From NCBI GenBank assembly GCA_935421135.1, contig OW285188.1, positions 11,936,233 to 12,000,232 of the forward strand: 64,000 nucleotides of DNA, read 5' to 3'. Below are positions 48,701 to 61,400 of the stretch, piece by piece. The notes under the pieces are model-generated. The model ran no database searches and was not told the DNA's origin. It was given only the letters and a program-made list of their open reading frames with translations. This stretch comes from Bugulina stolonifera (Eukaryota > Bryozoa > Gymnolaemata > Cheilostomatida > Bugulidae). Numbering within the stretch: the first letter of the stretch is position 1; the number at the start of each line of letters is the position of its first letter. The position numbers and the translations under genes are program-made.

Positions 48701-50051
48701 ACCAACATATTATATTATATTGGATATATATATTAGTACCAGGGAAAAGTTAGAAGACAACACGACACACAGCACAGCAATATACTACACTCTACCACAC
48801 TACATACCACATTACACACAACACTACACACAATACTACATATCATACTATTACATATAACACTACATACCATATTACATACCACACTACATACAATACT
48901 ACATACCACACTGCATACCATACTATTACATACTATTACATATTACTATTACTACTACATACTATTACATATTACTATTACTACTACATACTATTACATA
49001 TTACTATTACTACTACATATTACTATTACTACTACATACTATTACATATTACTATTACTACTACATACTATTACATATTACTATTACTACTACATACTAC
49101 AATCAGCATTTAAGAAGAGAAACCTGGACTAACCTTGAGACATTTTCGTAATGGTTCGCAGAAGTAGTCAGTAATTTTATCAACTCTAATACATCCCATA
49201 GTTCTCACAGCCAGGGCTCTAATAAGAGGGTTGGGGTCGTCACAGTCCTGTAATGTTACAATATGATATAATACAAATAGGGGTATAATATTCTTAGATA
49301 ATTTTATACTCCACCAAATTCTACAAGGATACACATATTCCAGAAGTTTCAAAAGTACAAGCTCTGTTACAAAAACTGCTAGAGTGTAATATACTGCATG
49401 CAGTACAAACCTTGACAAAAGTGTTGACAGCCATAATAGCCATATCTGGCTGCGTCTTGGCATAGTTCATGAGATATAGGTAGACTAACTTCTTCAGCTC
49501 CAAATTATCAGTCTGCATGCAGTTGATTACATCAGGGAACAGGGAGCTATAAGTTTTGATCATTGCAATGAATAACAATATGCAAAATACAGTTACAGTC
49601 TAATACAGAGCTAATAAATACCATGAGGTTAGAAGCTCTAAGTTTTTAAGTCAAATCATTATTTTACTAAAACATAGTGGAACAACAAAAAGTCTAGATA
49701 ATGTTGTATGATTGCATGATATAGGTATGATACGAGTATAATGCGTGCAGGCCCATTAGTAACCTGAAAATTGATCAGCAGGAATCTCTACTAATTGTCT
49801 CACCTAACATCCTTGCCAACCGTCATACTGGCAATCACTTTCTTTACTGCCTCCTTCTTCTTCTCCTTCTTTTCATTGTTGAGTTCGGCTTTCAATTCAA
49901 AAATCTCCCCTAAACATAAACAAGCAGGCTGATTTATTGTTGCATATTATATTTAATCACTGAAATATGTTGTTAGCACATGAAAGTATATAGACGCACT
50001 GTTTAGTAGGTTACCTTTCTTTGTAGTAGTGAAATATTTAGCATCAGTCAT
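39727..50051 (-). CDS. AP-1/AP-2 clathrin adaptor beta subunit, complete
   Basis: Beta adaptin is the large adaptor subunit that links clathrin to membrane cargo. Twenty minus-strand exons sum to 2784 nt (927 residues plus TAG; human AP2B1 is 937): 50051-50015, 49909-49804, 49546-49411, 49247-49134, 48423-48292, 48039-47915, 47666-47531, 47189-47035, 46442-46302, 46023-45858, 45546-45355, 44876-44697, 43406-43225, 42848-42656, 42167-42057, 41779-41634, 41475-41346, 41055-40884, 40465-40311, 39801-39727. The trunk (1 to about 600) starts [20 protein letters not shown] and includes [16 protein letters not shown] and [14 protein letters not shown]. The hinge (about 601-702) has a variant clathrin box LLNMN and [11 protein letters not shown]. 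The ear (703-927) has [20 protein letters not shown] and [10 protein letters not shown], and ends in EQILHN. One intron appears to use a GC donor (after 41634). Similarity cannot decide between AP-1 and AP-2; a single gene may serve both complexes, as in many invertebrates. Confidence 0.96.
45255..45353 (-). mobile_element. tRNA-derived SINE-like insertion next to an AP-beta splice donor
   Basis: On the minus strand the segment reads GCGTAGTGGTTATCTCGCTG, then a box-B-like GTCACAGGTTTATGTCCC. This is the box A/box B layout of tRNA-derived SINE heads in animals. It is followed by a duplicated GCTCAGAGTTC word. It starts within about 5 bp of the donor of the 45546-45355 exon (ATG|gtaaga). Box B is degenerate, so the element is probably inactive. 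Confidence 0.5.
46612..46665. repeat. 24-bp duplicated unit
   Basis: The word TAGTACCACCCCACAGCATG occurs twice in tandem in an AP-beta intron, with the flanking GGTA also repeated. It is a simple local duplication. Confidence 0.8.
47257..47288. repeat. short tandem repeat AAAGGGATTT
   Basis: Three copies of a 10-bp AAAGGGATTT unit lie in an AP-beta intron about 70 bp upstream (gene sense) of the exon starting at 47189. Confidence 0.8.
48770..49095. repeat. microsatellite/minisatellite in an AP-beta intron
   Basis: The first part (to about 48930) is an irregular CACACTACATAC repeat. The second part is a cleaner repeat of about 27-29 bp built from TACTATTACATATTACTATT, in roughly five or six copies. 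It ends about 40 bp before the exon 49247-49134 boundary on the genomic map. Length polymorphism is likely. Confidence 0.85.
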
Positions 50052-50910
50052 TGTGGTGTCTGTCAAGTAGCTGGATATTAGGCTATTAGTGTTCCAAAAG
50101 TTGGATCCTTTTCGTCAGCTAACAGAGATTCTCTGTAATAGAGCTAAAAGTCATAACGCATTAGCCTAATAACATAAAACCTATCTAGTGCCCATTTACT
50201 GTAGGCCTACATGATTTCAACCAGAAAAAGGCAGCAGCACTATGACTATTCACTATTCAGTTTGCATTGAATTGCACGATATCTCGCAATAATTAAAAAA
50301 CAAGCAGAAGTATATTATACATTCTAATAAACTTAACAGACACAAACAGGTCCCTAGGCTACACATGATATAGGGTCATAATAATTATAATGCACAGATA
50401 TTTACATTGTATATTTTATATTACTACCATTATGATTATATTGATGCATTATTAATATTGAGAACATAAGATTTTCATACAAATGCGTGAGTGCGGGTAT
50501 CAAATCATATAAATTTCAGCTAAGTTGAACAAAAATAAAACTCATAATTAAAAAAAGTCATGAAATTTTTATTTAATTTTTAATTTTATTACAATAAATA
50601 TACCTTTAATTAATTTTTTTACCGATTATTACTACTAAAAACTTAAACAAAGATTCGACAGATAAAAAACCGACCAATCACTACATATATGCAAACTAGA
50701 GGCCATTCTTGCTTGTAAGAGCTAAATTAAAATGACAGAATCAAATGATTCAAACAATATTTGACTGAACCTACATTTTTCATTTGTACAGGAAATGGAA
50801 TCAATTGATTCAATTACAATTGAGCTCTTCATTCTCATAAACATTGATTTACGTTGACAAGCATTAAGACATATCAAAGGCTGTTAAAAATTTTCGAAAA
50901 TATATCCTAC

Positions 50911-51030
50911 CTTCAGCTGGAGTTGTCCGCTCTTACCCCTTGTAACATTATTTTACTCAAAATCATACAAACAGCATTGTCTTGTTAGAATAAGATGTTA
51001 TGTTTTGTACATGCATTAAGCGCCATTTTG
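50911..51030 (-). promoter_or_regulatory. candidate 5' noncoding exon and promoter of AP-beta
   Basis: On the minus strand CCAGCTGAAG|GTAGGATA at 50911 is a good splice donor, and TTGACAG| just before ATG (50060) is a possible acceptor. This would give a 5' UTR exon upstream of 50911 joined to the start exon. A CAAAATGGCG element (YY1-like core ATGGCG, minus strand) at 51021-51030 would sit near the transcription start. The acceptor has a weak pyrimidine tract, so this is tentative. Confidence 0.3.
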
Positions 51031-51134
51031 ACCTTTGTATCACCAGTGCATAAATCATAGCGCACAGACCAATAAAATGCTATAAAATGAGTAATTTATT
51101 ATAATTATTAATTGCATGTATACAAGGGGTAAGA
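50931..51134. repeat. 14-bp perfect inverted repeat, 204 bp apart
   Basis: TCTTACCCCTTGTA at 50931-50944 is the exact reverse complement of TACAAGGGGTAAGA at 51121-51134. It overlaps the presumed AP-beta 5' region. It could be the ends of a small MITE or chance; no target duplication was found. Confidence 0.45.
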
Positions 51135-51299
51135 AGAGAGTACTTTTACTCTTTGATGTATATAACAACATGCAATGCAGCAATCTATCTTAGTAAACTG
51201 ACCAGTACCCCTATTCAAGTAAAAAGCAAGGCTGAGTAGTGTGCTCCATAGAAGATAACCCTATGGTATGCTTTTTGAGCATCCATTATTACTTTATTA

Positions 51300-54141
51300 T
51301 GGAAATCCGGTGCGCGGTTGGCAGTGCTGCTTGTTGGTAGCCATAGAGTTATCTTCCCTAATAACTCCATGGTTACAGTAGTGGTTTCTGTCAATTGTTG
51401 GTTGCAGTTGTAAATTAAGCATGTGATTTGTGATAAGGAGGCGGGAATGTTTGCCCATCTTGTTACTAAAATTCAATGATATGATGTATCTTCCGAGTCT
51501 GAATCTTGACAAGCAATCAACATGTTATGAACTAGAAATGAATACATGGAGCTGAATGATGCCTCATAAACATAGACAGACAGATATTAATCTCCCATAT
51601 AGTTAATTAAGATGTCCAAGATATTTGTTCCATTCGTTACACAATTATTGTTGACAATATTATTGTATTACATTAAATTATATGTACTGCACTATTACAT
51701 GTACATGTACATTTTGTATGTCAATCATTACATTGTGTTATACCTTCACAAGCATATGATATATAATGCTGGGCATTGACGTCAATTGACCTTGTTACAT
51801 GGCTGTTTCCACGTGCTATGAGAAACTAGCAAATAAGACGCACTGCAGTCATTATCATGTTAGTATGGAAGAGTGTACAGCATTTCGTGATTATATACTG
51901 GCAAGGAGTACTGGTTAACAAAGTATTATTATTCAGTGTCCCTCATAACTAGCATACATCCTATTAATTCCTATGATACCATAACCTTGATTATACACCA
52001 TATAATATATATGGTGCAAACCATGGGGTACAAAGTAAATAGTAATCACTGCATTGAAGTTTTGGAGTAGTCTTATCTCTGAACTAGCATGAAAATGGTA
52101 GGAGCTGCCCCATTCTGCCCACATAGGTAACTGGGGTCAGTGGAATAATTGTTGATTACTTGTCATGATTCACGCAAAAGATGGATGCTCTAGAGCTCAT
52201 CTGGCGACCATGGATTATAGTAATCAGATGGGCACACATTCCTACCCCCTTATCACAAATAACATGTTCAATAACTCTAATCTAACAAACTGTCAACTGC
52301 TGCAACTACAGAGTTTGGGGAAGACAACTCTATGGCTATAACAGTACTACTGCCAACTATCAATACTGGATTTCCATATTTTATTGATTAATTATTAGTT
52401 TAAAGTGTGAAGTTGTCCTCTCTTTCTATTCCCATTATCTTTTGGAAATGTCAGTAAGAAAATAAAAAATGGAGACAGGTAACCTATATTTTTCAGTGGA
52501 AATCTATTTACTTCAGAGGATGAAGGATCAATCAATTATACAAACATGATAATATTTAGAAAATAAAACATAATGATTATGAGTTCCGTCACTCACAAGA
52601 CAGTGCCACTCTTTCTTACTGCTGTGGTTAGCTTACAGCTCTGTTACTCCCACCATCTACAAGCCACCATGTGAATGCCACACCACATACATGTAGTTAT
52701 TAACAACTGAAGAAGTACTTTGGTAGAGAGAGCATTGTTTGGACCCTGGGATAAGGTCTGATTCAACTTTCTAGGACCATGCTAACAAAATTGCCTGGAA
52801 ATATCTGTCTAAAGTTGACCAAAAATTATGGGTGTGTTACAGTCTGCTTGCACCACCTCTTGGATTGTAGAAATATGCATTACAATACATGTGTCTGAGT
52901 AGATTTTCAGGAAGAGAAATACCTACTTTCTCTTCAGGTCTTTTATGGCTTTTCTGAAAAGAAAAACTTGTTACTACATTATTTCATGAATATGAAATTA
53001 TCACATCATTCATCACATCATATTAAACAAAACTCTTTTGTCAAATAATTTTGCCTACCTTCACAGTTAGTGGTAAGAGTTGAAACAATAAATATTTACT
53101 TATGCAAATACAAAGTTCAAGATTTAAAAAAGAATTTGTTTAGAAAATCTCTCTAGGGTACATAATTCTGAAGCACCTTGAAAAAAGACACCAAATTTAC
53201 CTAGCCATATCAAATTTACAAGATTTATGTGCCTCTTTTCCATTAATACATTCAACCCTGTCCAGTCAAGAAAGATGTGACTCGTGTGTACTTGTCAACT
53301 GAAGGAGAGGAGCTTCAGGGGCCTCCAGTCTCCAGACATTTTGTTGCCTTCTACCATAACATACATGTACATGACTTGTATATAATTATACAGAATGCAT
53401 TGATTCCCATAGCCAACCTGGCTTGTCTATGTGCATATAAGTGCACACAACATTGTACATGTAATTGTGATACTATCATTATTGCTACACACCATACCAT
53501 ACAAGCTAGTACAAAGTTGTATGTACATTGTACGTACATGTACATTGTACGTACATTGTACGTACATTGTACACATATTATGTTTTTTTGAACTAGATCA
53601 GCATCCACACCTAGTGCTACTACTTTGAGCAAACAATGAAAACAGTGTATGAATTTTTAGCATACCTGATCTTTCTACTAATTATATTATTGGGATAATT
53701 TTATCTAAAGTAATGATGATTATTTTAGAGTAGTAATATTTATGCTATACTAGTAGACAGTAATACTTGACTTTGGACTAATAATGTAGTTTGTATAATA
53801 ATAAAGTCCATGTGAGTACGATAATGCAATATACATGTACATGTAGTTAACGTCAAAAAATCTTGTTTAATGCACTTTAAACTATTTCTTATCTGAGCTA
53901 AATTTTTATTGCAATAAATAAAATATTTGATGTACATAAATACGTAATGTACACAGTCATACAGTATAGGTGGTATGAGAGGAAAAGTGCTCAAAAGCAT
54001 AGCAAAGACAAAAAATATATGGTGTAATTTTATAACATACTTATATTTTGATATTAGCATCTCAGTAGAAACGTTTATAAATAACAAAATGACTTGTACA
54101 TTTTCTTTAGCATTAGCAAGAGGGTATAACTTTTGGTAACG
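51300..54141. other. spacer between AP-beta and the right-hand gene, no clear gene
   Basis: No protein could be recognised on either strand. There is a 12-bp imperfect hairpin at 51343-51372 (CCATAGAGTTAT with ATAACTCCATGG). A TACGTACATTG-type short tandem repeat lies at about 53520-53573, and TACATGTA words are frequent. The 5' UTR and promoter of the gene starting at 54142 must lie toward the right end. Confidence 0.45.
53520..53573. repeat. ACATTGTACGT short tandem repeat
   Basis: Units of about 12 bp (TACATTGTACGT) are repeated four times in the spacer upstream of the right-hand gene. Each contains the palindrome GTAC. Confidence 0.85.
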
Positions 54142-57100
54142 ATGCTGCAAGCTGCTGATACTGGAACAACTGATGGTGAGGCAGCTGCAAAGGTAGTAGG
54201 TAGTAATGACTCTAGTGCACAGTTACCAGCGGGTTACAAGGGGTACCAGACTCTCTCAGCTGGTCTGAATGACACACAGCAACCACAGCTGTCATCGTCA
54301 TACGCTCCATATCGGAATCTTGTTCCTGGGTATCCGAGAACACGAGTACCACAGTCTAATGCTCCTTGTGCTGCTGCACCCAATCCTTACATAGACCATG
54401 GGGCAACTATCGGACCGCTATGCTGCTATATGCCCATGAGTATGGAGGCACCTCTGTCAAAGCAATGTAGCAATCAGAATCTGGATAACGGCATGGAGAC
54501 TTATTTAGTGGAAGGAGGGGAACTTAATGGGATGCAATTTGTTGGCAGCAGTGACAATCCATGCTCACAAAATGGAGAAACTCCAAGTAATGACAACCAA
54601 CAGTTTAACCAAATGATGGCCTGTCAGTATTTCATTAAGCAGCCCTGTATGCAGCCTTCATTCTCAACTGGATGCTGCGTTAATGGAACCCAGTCTATTC
54701 TATCATGTCAACCGTCCATATTTAATCAGCAACTGAGAAGTATACATACTCCAGTGGCTAACAGCTACACTTCTAACCTACCCAATATAGAACAGTGCTG
54801 TACATATAATATACCATCTGCTCCAATGTATAACAGATTGTCACCAAATGCTTTCGACATCAAACAAGAAAATCCTGTTGCTAACAATGCAAATGATTTT
54901 GTGTTGGAAAATTTGCATCTTTCAAGCCACGATCTTGCCCCGTGTCCATTCTCTTCATCAAAGACTGGGGTAAGTTCAGATGTCAATTCAACAGAAAATC
55001 GTACACAAATTTCTACACAGGATCAGCTGAAGAAAGATGACTCACCATCTACAGTAGATGCACCTAATACTAATGTAGAAGAGAAAGCTGATGATATAGC
55101 ACCTACTTCAACACCAAAATCTAACATGGTAAATAATACATCAGTGACGGTGTATAACACAGCCAGTACGCCATTAATCGAGTCAGATGTGGTTGATGTG
55201 CCTTTGATGAAAGCTGAGACAGTAGCACCTCCATCAACCGTTGAAGTTGGAGTATCTACTATGAAGGAAGCGTTCGTCTCCGAGGAGCAGCCATGTTTAC
55301 ATAGTCAGTCAACAAATAGCAACCCGACAGGTAAACTGTCACAAAGTCATTGTAGGCTTGATCATAACATAGCAGCATCTAGCAAGTCAAAATATACACC
55401 ATGCCATATACATGGCTTATGTATGATTTACAATGAATAATATTAGTATCATCATGCTATTCACTGATTACAGCAATATTACAGATAAAATGCTCCTAAT
55501 GTTATACAATTATGATACACATTGTATTTCAAATACATTGATATACATAAGAAATTTGTATCGTATGTAGATGCTCACATATAAAAGTCACACCCACAGA
55601 GTTATAGTATGGCTTATGGTCGTGCCAAATAAAAACAGATACATGTAAATTGTAACATAAATATTGTGTAAACCATTCCATGATAATTCATCTACTAGAC
55701 CTGCTGTGATGCTTTATGGTTAAAATTTTGGCATTTCACTTTGCTTGTACATTATATATAACTAATCATTTGTTTTGTATTCTGCACAGGGGCAAGGCTT
55801 CTGCTTGCAGCCTGTTTTGCTTGCTGCCTAAAGCCGAGCGATAAGTTTAATCATTATTAATACACCTACATGTACGCCTGCAATTTGAAACTTTGACAGG
55901 TGACAACAACTCCAGGGACACATCGTTACTCAACAAAATATTTGAGCGCATGTCCGTCAAGACACAGTTTGAAGGAGGTTATATTGACTATGAAGTTAAT
56001 CTAAGTGCAGTGGAAAAGGAGAGGAAAGTAATCACAGATGTAAACGGAAATCCAGCTTCTGAAGAAATCATTATAAAAAAGGTAACATTGTCAACTAAAC
56101 TGCTTGGATATTACTCACATACACATGGGCATGTTCAAGTATTTGCATCTGTGCGTGTGGTTATTCTGCATGTACTATGGAACTTTGCTGCTGCATTCAT
56201 TTTTATACACAATTACAATATTTTGCTGAACAAGGGAGTTAGCGACAGGGATCGTTTAATAGACATATTATGCATGCAGTTCTAAACCATATGAAATTGG
56301 AATCAGAACATTACAAATATCCACCATTTTTAATAGCAGAAGCCAGAGGCTTTATGACTGCAATGTAATGGTTTTGGATCAAATTAAAATATGCACTGAT
56401 GAAATAATAATTTATCTCGAAGCTGTAGATTCCGCAATGCCTGGTATTGTGAGATTTGTCATGTAGAAATAGAAACACTTAGTTTGATAATATCTTACTT
56501 GGTATTTAGTGTTATGGATGAATAAATTATTGCAAGTCATATAAACTTGGTATAAGGAATTACATGTAATATTTAAATAAGTCGTGGAAGCTGTGCATTA
56601 ACTCTTGTGAGTTGGCTTCAAAATTCAGATTGAACTGAATATTCAACTGGTGCCCATTTGTTTCTCTGTTATATCTAAATGTATATAGGTCAGACTTGTT
56701 GCTTGTAGAGCAAAATTGGTCAAACAACTAATGGCGACCAGTATCATGTCGAGAAACGAACTACAATTCGCACCCCTAGAGTTGCAGTTCCAAACAACAC
56801 CACTTACGAGGAAGATGAAGAGGATGATGTAGATTATTCCGAAAGTTGTGCAGGTGGTGCGTGTAAACGTACAGCGTCCCACCATTCCCAAATTGAGTCA
56901 AAAGACAACGGTGAAGAGGAAAAAAATACTTCACCAGTAAACAGGAAAGAAGATGAAACCACTGAGAAGGAAGAGAGTATCACCACTGCACCAGTTACTA
57001 AAGTAATTAGTGAACCATTAACAAAACCAGTAGAACAACCAAGTGCTGCTGCAATAGAGACCAGTAAAGTTGTTAGTCAATCATGCCTGAAGTTTGATAA

Positions 57101-58380
57101 TGTTGAACTAAAGCAACGAGGTGGTAGCCAGACTCAATCGACGTCTAGAGATCTGGTAGACGTAGCAGTTAATACGGATCCAACTCGTAAAATACCTCTA
57201 TATGCAAACCTCAGTGCTCAAACATCACTAGATGAACTCTTGCCACTAGGAAAACCATGCAGGGAAAGACAGAATCCCCTGCAGCAGTTTATTGCACCAC
57301 CTCCAACTTCGGCATCAGCCATTACCAAGAGAGAGTGGGGTACACAATGTGATTTTCGGTCTCCGCAAACTATACAACAAAGTTACAGAAGACAAAAGTA
57401 GGTCTTTCAGACACTTATATATGGTGTTATTAATTGTTCTTATGTCTAATTTGCTGCTGTGTAGCGTTACTTTACTAACAAAATTGTTAATACTATCTGC
57501 AGGTGCTTGTGTATGTTATATTATTTATCATGACCCCTATTCTAGTTCTAACCCTTTTTGCCATTTTCACTACGTTATATTAATACACATGTATGTATAT
57601 TTTAGTGAGGATGCAGGGGAAAATGGGCAGGTAACTAGTGTTAATAGGAAGAGTGCACGCGTACGTAGACAATATGGAAGTTCAGGTAGACAAGTTGTAA
57701 GTACGAGCAAGAACGTCACAAGGAGGCAGGTGAAGGGCAGACAGATTACAAGTAGAGCAGTCAACCTTGGACCGGTATGTGCTACTTCTTACAAAAACTG
57801 AGCTAATAGAGTAACCAACAGAAATTAGGACGCTATCTAAAAATACTACTAGAAATACTGAAAAGCTACTTGAATGAGGCTTTACCATTTACCATGATGT
57901 GACTTTTTAAATATTGCAATTCAGAATAATAACATTCGGGTACTCATTTATCTTTTATATTACAATGCCCCCACAATGCAACTAGAATGTAGACTCTACA
58001 ATGAACATGCCAACAGAACTGTACACATTATTTACACCTCCTGTAGCAAACAGATGGTTTTATATAGCAATGACAACGAATGAGGTGATTTTTCATGCTG
58101 GAGCTATATTCGGCCAAACCTTATGAAAGGGTAGCGTCTGCCATAAATAGTTGTAACCCAAACCCCAAACCTTATGAGAAGACACCCTTTCTTGCTTGCA
58201 CATGGTACAACACACATACATGTAGATGTGATTACGACAACAGTAAAAATTCGTTTATCAGTGATGGCTTAGCACAGTTCCACACAATATTGTCCTAATC
58301 AGAAGTTAGCAATATTCCCTACTACACGATGCAAGTTGTAAACGCACCACAAAATTTTACATACTAATTGATTGATTGAC

Positions 58381-58471
<91 letters not shown>

Positions 58472-61400
58472 GACACTCCAATGATTCCACATAGCACCCG
58501 GCGTATGGGCACTCATAAGCATGCTATTGATTAAATATAGAAGTTGTCCTCTCTCAATTTTTCTTCTTATTTTTTTTCAAGAAAGAAGAGGAAGAAAAAT
58601 TGAGAGAGGAGGACTTCGACTTTTAATCAATAGCTTATGGATTGCCCATAACACGGCATCCTTAGGTATTATGATTGTAACAGTGAGATTTCTTATCATA
58701 TCGTGGTACGTTATTCTCACTTCCACATACATGAAGTTTACTTTATGCCTTCAGATGACTCTTAATGACTCACACTGCTGCTGCCTACAAATAGATAAAG
58801 ATGGCTGCCTAGTGAATGTGAATGTGGCAGACACTAGAACGGAAGCGAATCTGAGTTTTGGTAGAGAAAGGATTCAGTTTGCACCTGAATGTGACGACCT
58901 TCATAAAGTCAACCGTCTGCATTCTGTTGGAGGAATTGGAGGTGAGCCGACTATTCACTAACACTACAAGACTTTGTTGAGACTGAGGAACGAGGATATA
59001 TATGAATATAAAGCTGTAGGATTGCTATTTGCTACCCATGCATCTATCTACCCTATTTTATTTAGTATACAGAAAATGGTACAAAACTTTTAACGTAATT
59101 GGCAAAATGACAATAATACATGTACTAACAGTGTTATGACCATAAATAGAATTGACAATTATTCTACAAGTCATGTATAGAATTATGTAGGCTACAAAAA
59201 TCTTTTGCTTAGTTATAATATATATATATATGCTGGTTGTGTTCTATTTTATAGAGAATGAAATGAAACAATTTGCCAGACCTGTTAGTAGAAGCTTGCC
59301 AAACTCAGGTTAGCAAATAGTGTAGGGTTACAGTGATATCCTACGTATATGCATGGATGTTTGCTGCTGCTGTTTACGGTAAATTGTGGAACGATACTGA
59401 CTTTCAAACCTGATGAGCCTTATATAATAGTATATTGAAACATCTTATGGTCATAACATAATAATTATATACATATCAATCTACTTATGTACAAATACTT
59501 GTATATTATGCATGTGGTCTCGAAACGGCATATATGGTGTGATAGTATAATAATTATTATAATAATTGTAATTATGCAATAACAAAATTTATATTATATA
59601 AATTTTTATAGTGATTGAGAGAAAGAAGATACCTCGGCCAGTTAGCAAGAGCTTACCGTTTTCAGGTGAGAGGTGTTCTACCTACTTGTAATATTATACA
59701 GTGAAGGAATAAATGCAAGACATTTATTCTGCAATCTACAAAACAGTAACAGACTAATAATATAATATTATATGCATGTACATGGAACCTTATACATGTG
59801 TAGCCGGTTTATATGAATATACATGTATGTACATTTAACTAGCCCAACATGACTGTGTATATGACTGCATATGACTGCATTATATGATATCTACATATTA
59901 TATGCAAATATGTCTCCACACATACTTCGATTCATATGCCAACCCAACTGTTATCATGTCTTCCAGTTTCACACAAATTACTGACACTATTAATAGATAT
60001 TATTGTCTGTTTAGGGGAAAGATTTGATGGGATGAGTTCTGACATATCATTTCCGTCTTTACGAGCTGCCGGTAAGCCGTACTGAATCTATGCATAATAT
60101 AACACTTGATTGCGCTGTGAAACACCTGAAGGTTTCAGCTTGAGCTGGGACTTACTATTACATGTCAGTAGATATTTACCTATGGTTGTTTTTTACATGT
60201 AGTTTACCTCCAGATAAGTCCGAACAGTTCTGCAAGTATCTCCAGGCTGTATTGACAGACTTCACTCATATGACATATTATTTTGTTTCTTGTTTCAAAA
60301 ATTGGGTAACAAAAGACATTCCTTTTTGCACAATGTCCAAATTACCAAATTTATGTTTATAATTAATTGATGCATTTCATAGTAGAGAAGCCCATATCTA
60401 CCATACCAGAACTCCCACCAAGCAGTCTACCTACTAGACCTTCAGCAGGTCAGTGTTATTGCAGTATACTTGTACAAGGCCTACACCTACTTATTTGCTG
60501 TGTGAACTTGATACTTGAGACTCGTACACATGGGCACCAAAAGCTAGTAATCATAATTGGAAGTTGTCCTCTCTCAAGTTCTGAACAAGGTGAGGAAGAT
60601 AAATTGAGAGAGGGCAACTTCTAATTAAGATTACTAGCATTTTAGTGCCCATACAAACATGTATAGTATACCATTGTTACCCATTGCCGACAAGATACAA
60701 AATATACTATTGATATACATGTAGAACAAAATGAACTGCAGCCAAGCATAGATTTCATTGTAAAAGCCACGTTATAATATACATTACATGCATGTTATTA
60801 TATGTAAAACTGAAATCAGAAAGGTTAAAATAATTCCACTATAACAGTAGAACTGTTTTACAATACCAAAACACTAAAATTTCTTTTTCTATCACACACG
60901 AAGGCCTATTTATGGTAAATATAAACATAAACTGAGAGGTAAGACGGCCAAAATACTGCCAATCAGTTATATGTTGGACAGTTATGTACAGGACTACTCT
61001 ATTAGTATATGCAATTACATGTATGCACATGAAGTATATCATATCATGACTGCCAACACTTGTATTATACATGCAACTCACTACTTGTCTAGTACCAGGA
61101 GGAGAATACATAGAAGAAGATGTGGACTTTGGTTTTGCATTTGGTACAATACCAGCAGCAGGTCAGTGCTGTACGTTCTTCATTAGCCAACTAATTATTG
61201 CATAACTTGATTATCCAGAGAGAGTGTTATGTATCTTACACTCTATGGTTGCAACTCCTATGTCCATGCTTTTAGCATAAACGCAGAAGTTGTATTGGAC
61301 TTTCCTTTATTCCTCGAGACACCTTTTTTCAAGTAGAAGCATCTCAAATAACATTATGTAAAGATGTGCAGACAAAAATCCGAAGTTGTCTCACATTTAA

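Noticed and set aside
48733..48921. Minus-strand Cys/Val-rich ORF
   Set aside because: It is produced by the CACACTACATAC simple repeat in an AP-beta intron.
53257..53298. Possible minus-strand coding exon (DKYTRVTSFLTGQ) after a strong acceptor, with a further possible terminal exon KAIKDLKRK near 52924-52954
   Set aside because: The splice signals look fair, but no family was recognised, no other exons of the same gene were found and the frames cannot be linked reliably. It may be chance.
58299..58490. Minus-strand ORF with Asn-Gln-Ser-Ile repeats
   Set aside because: It is the translation of the (TTGA)n microsatellite in an intron and has no other support.
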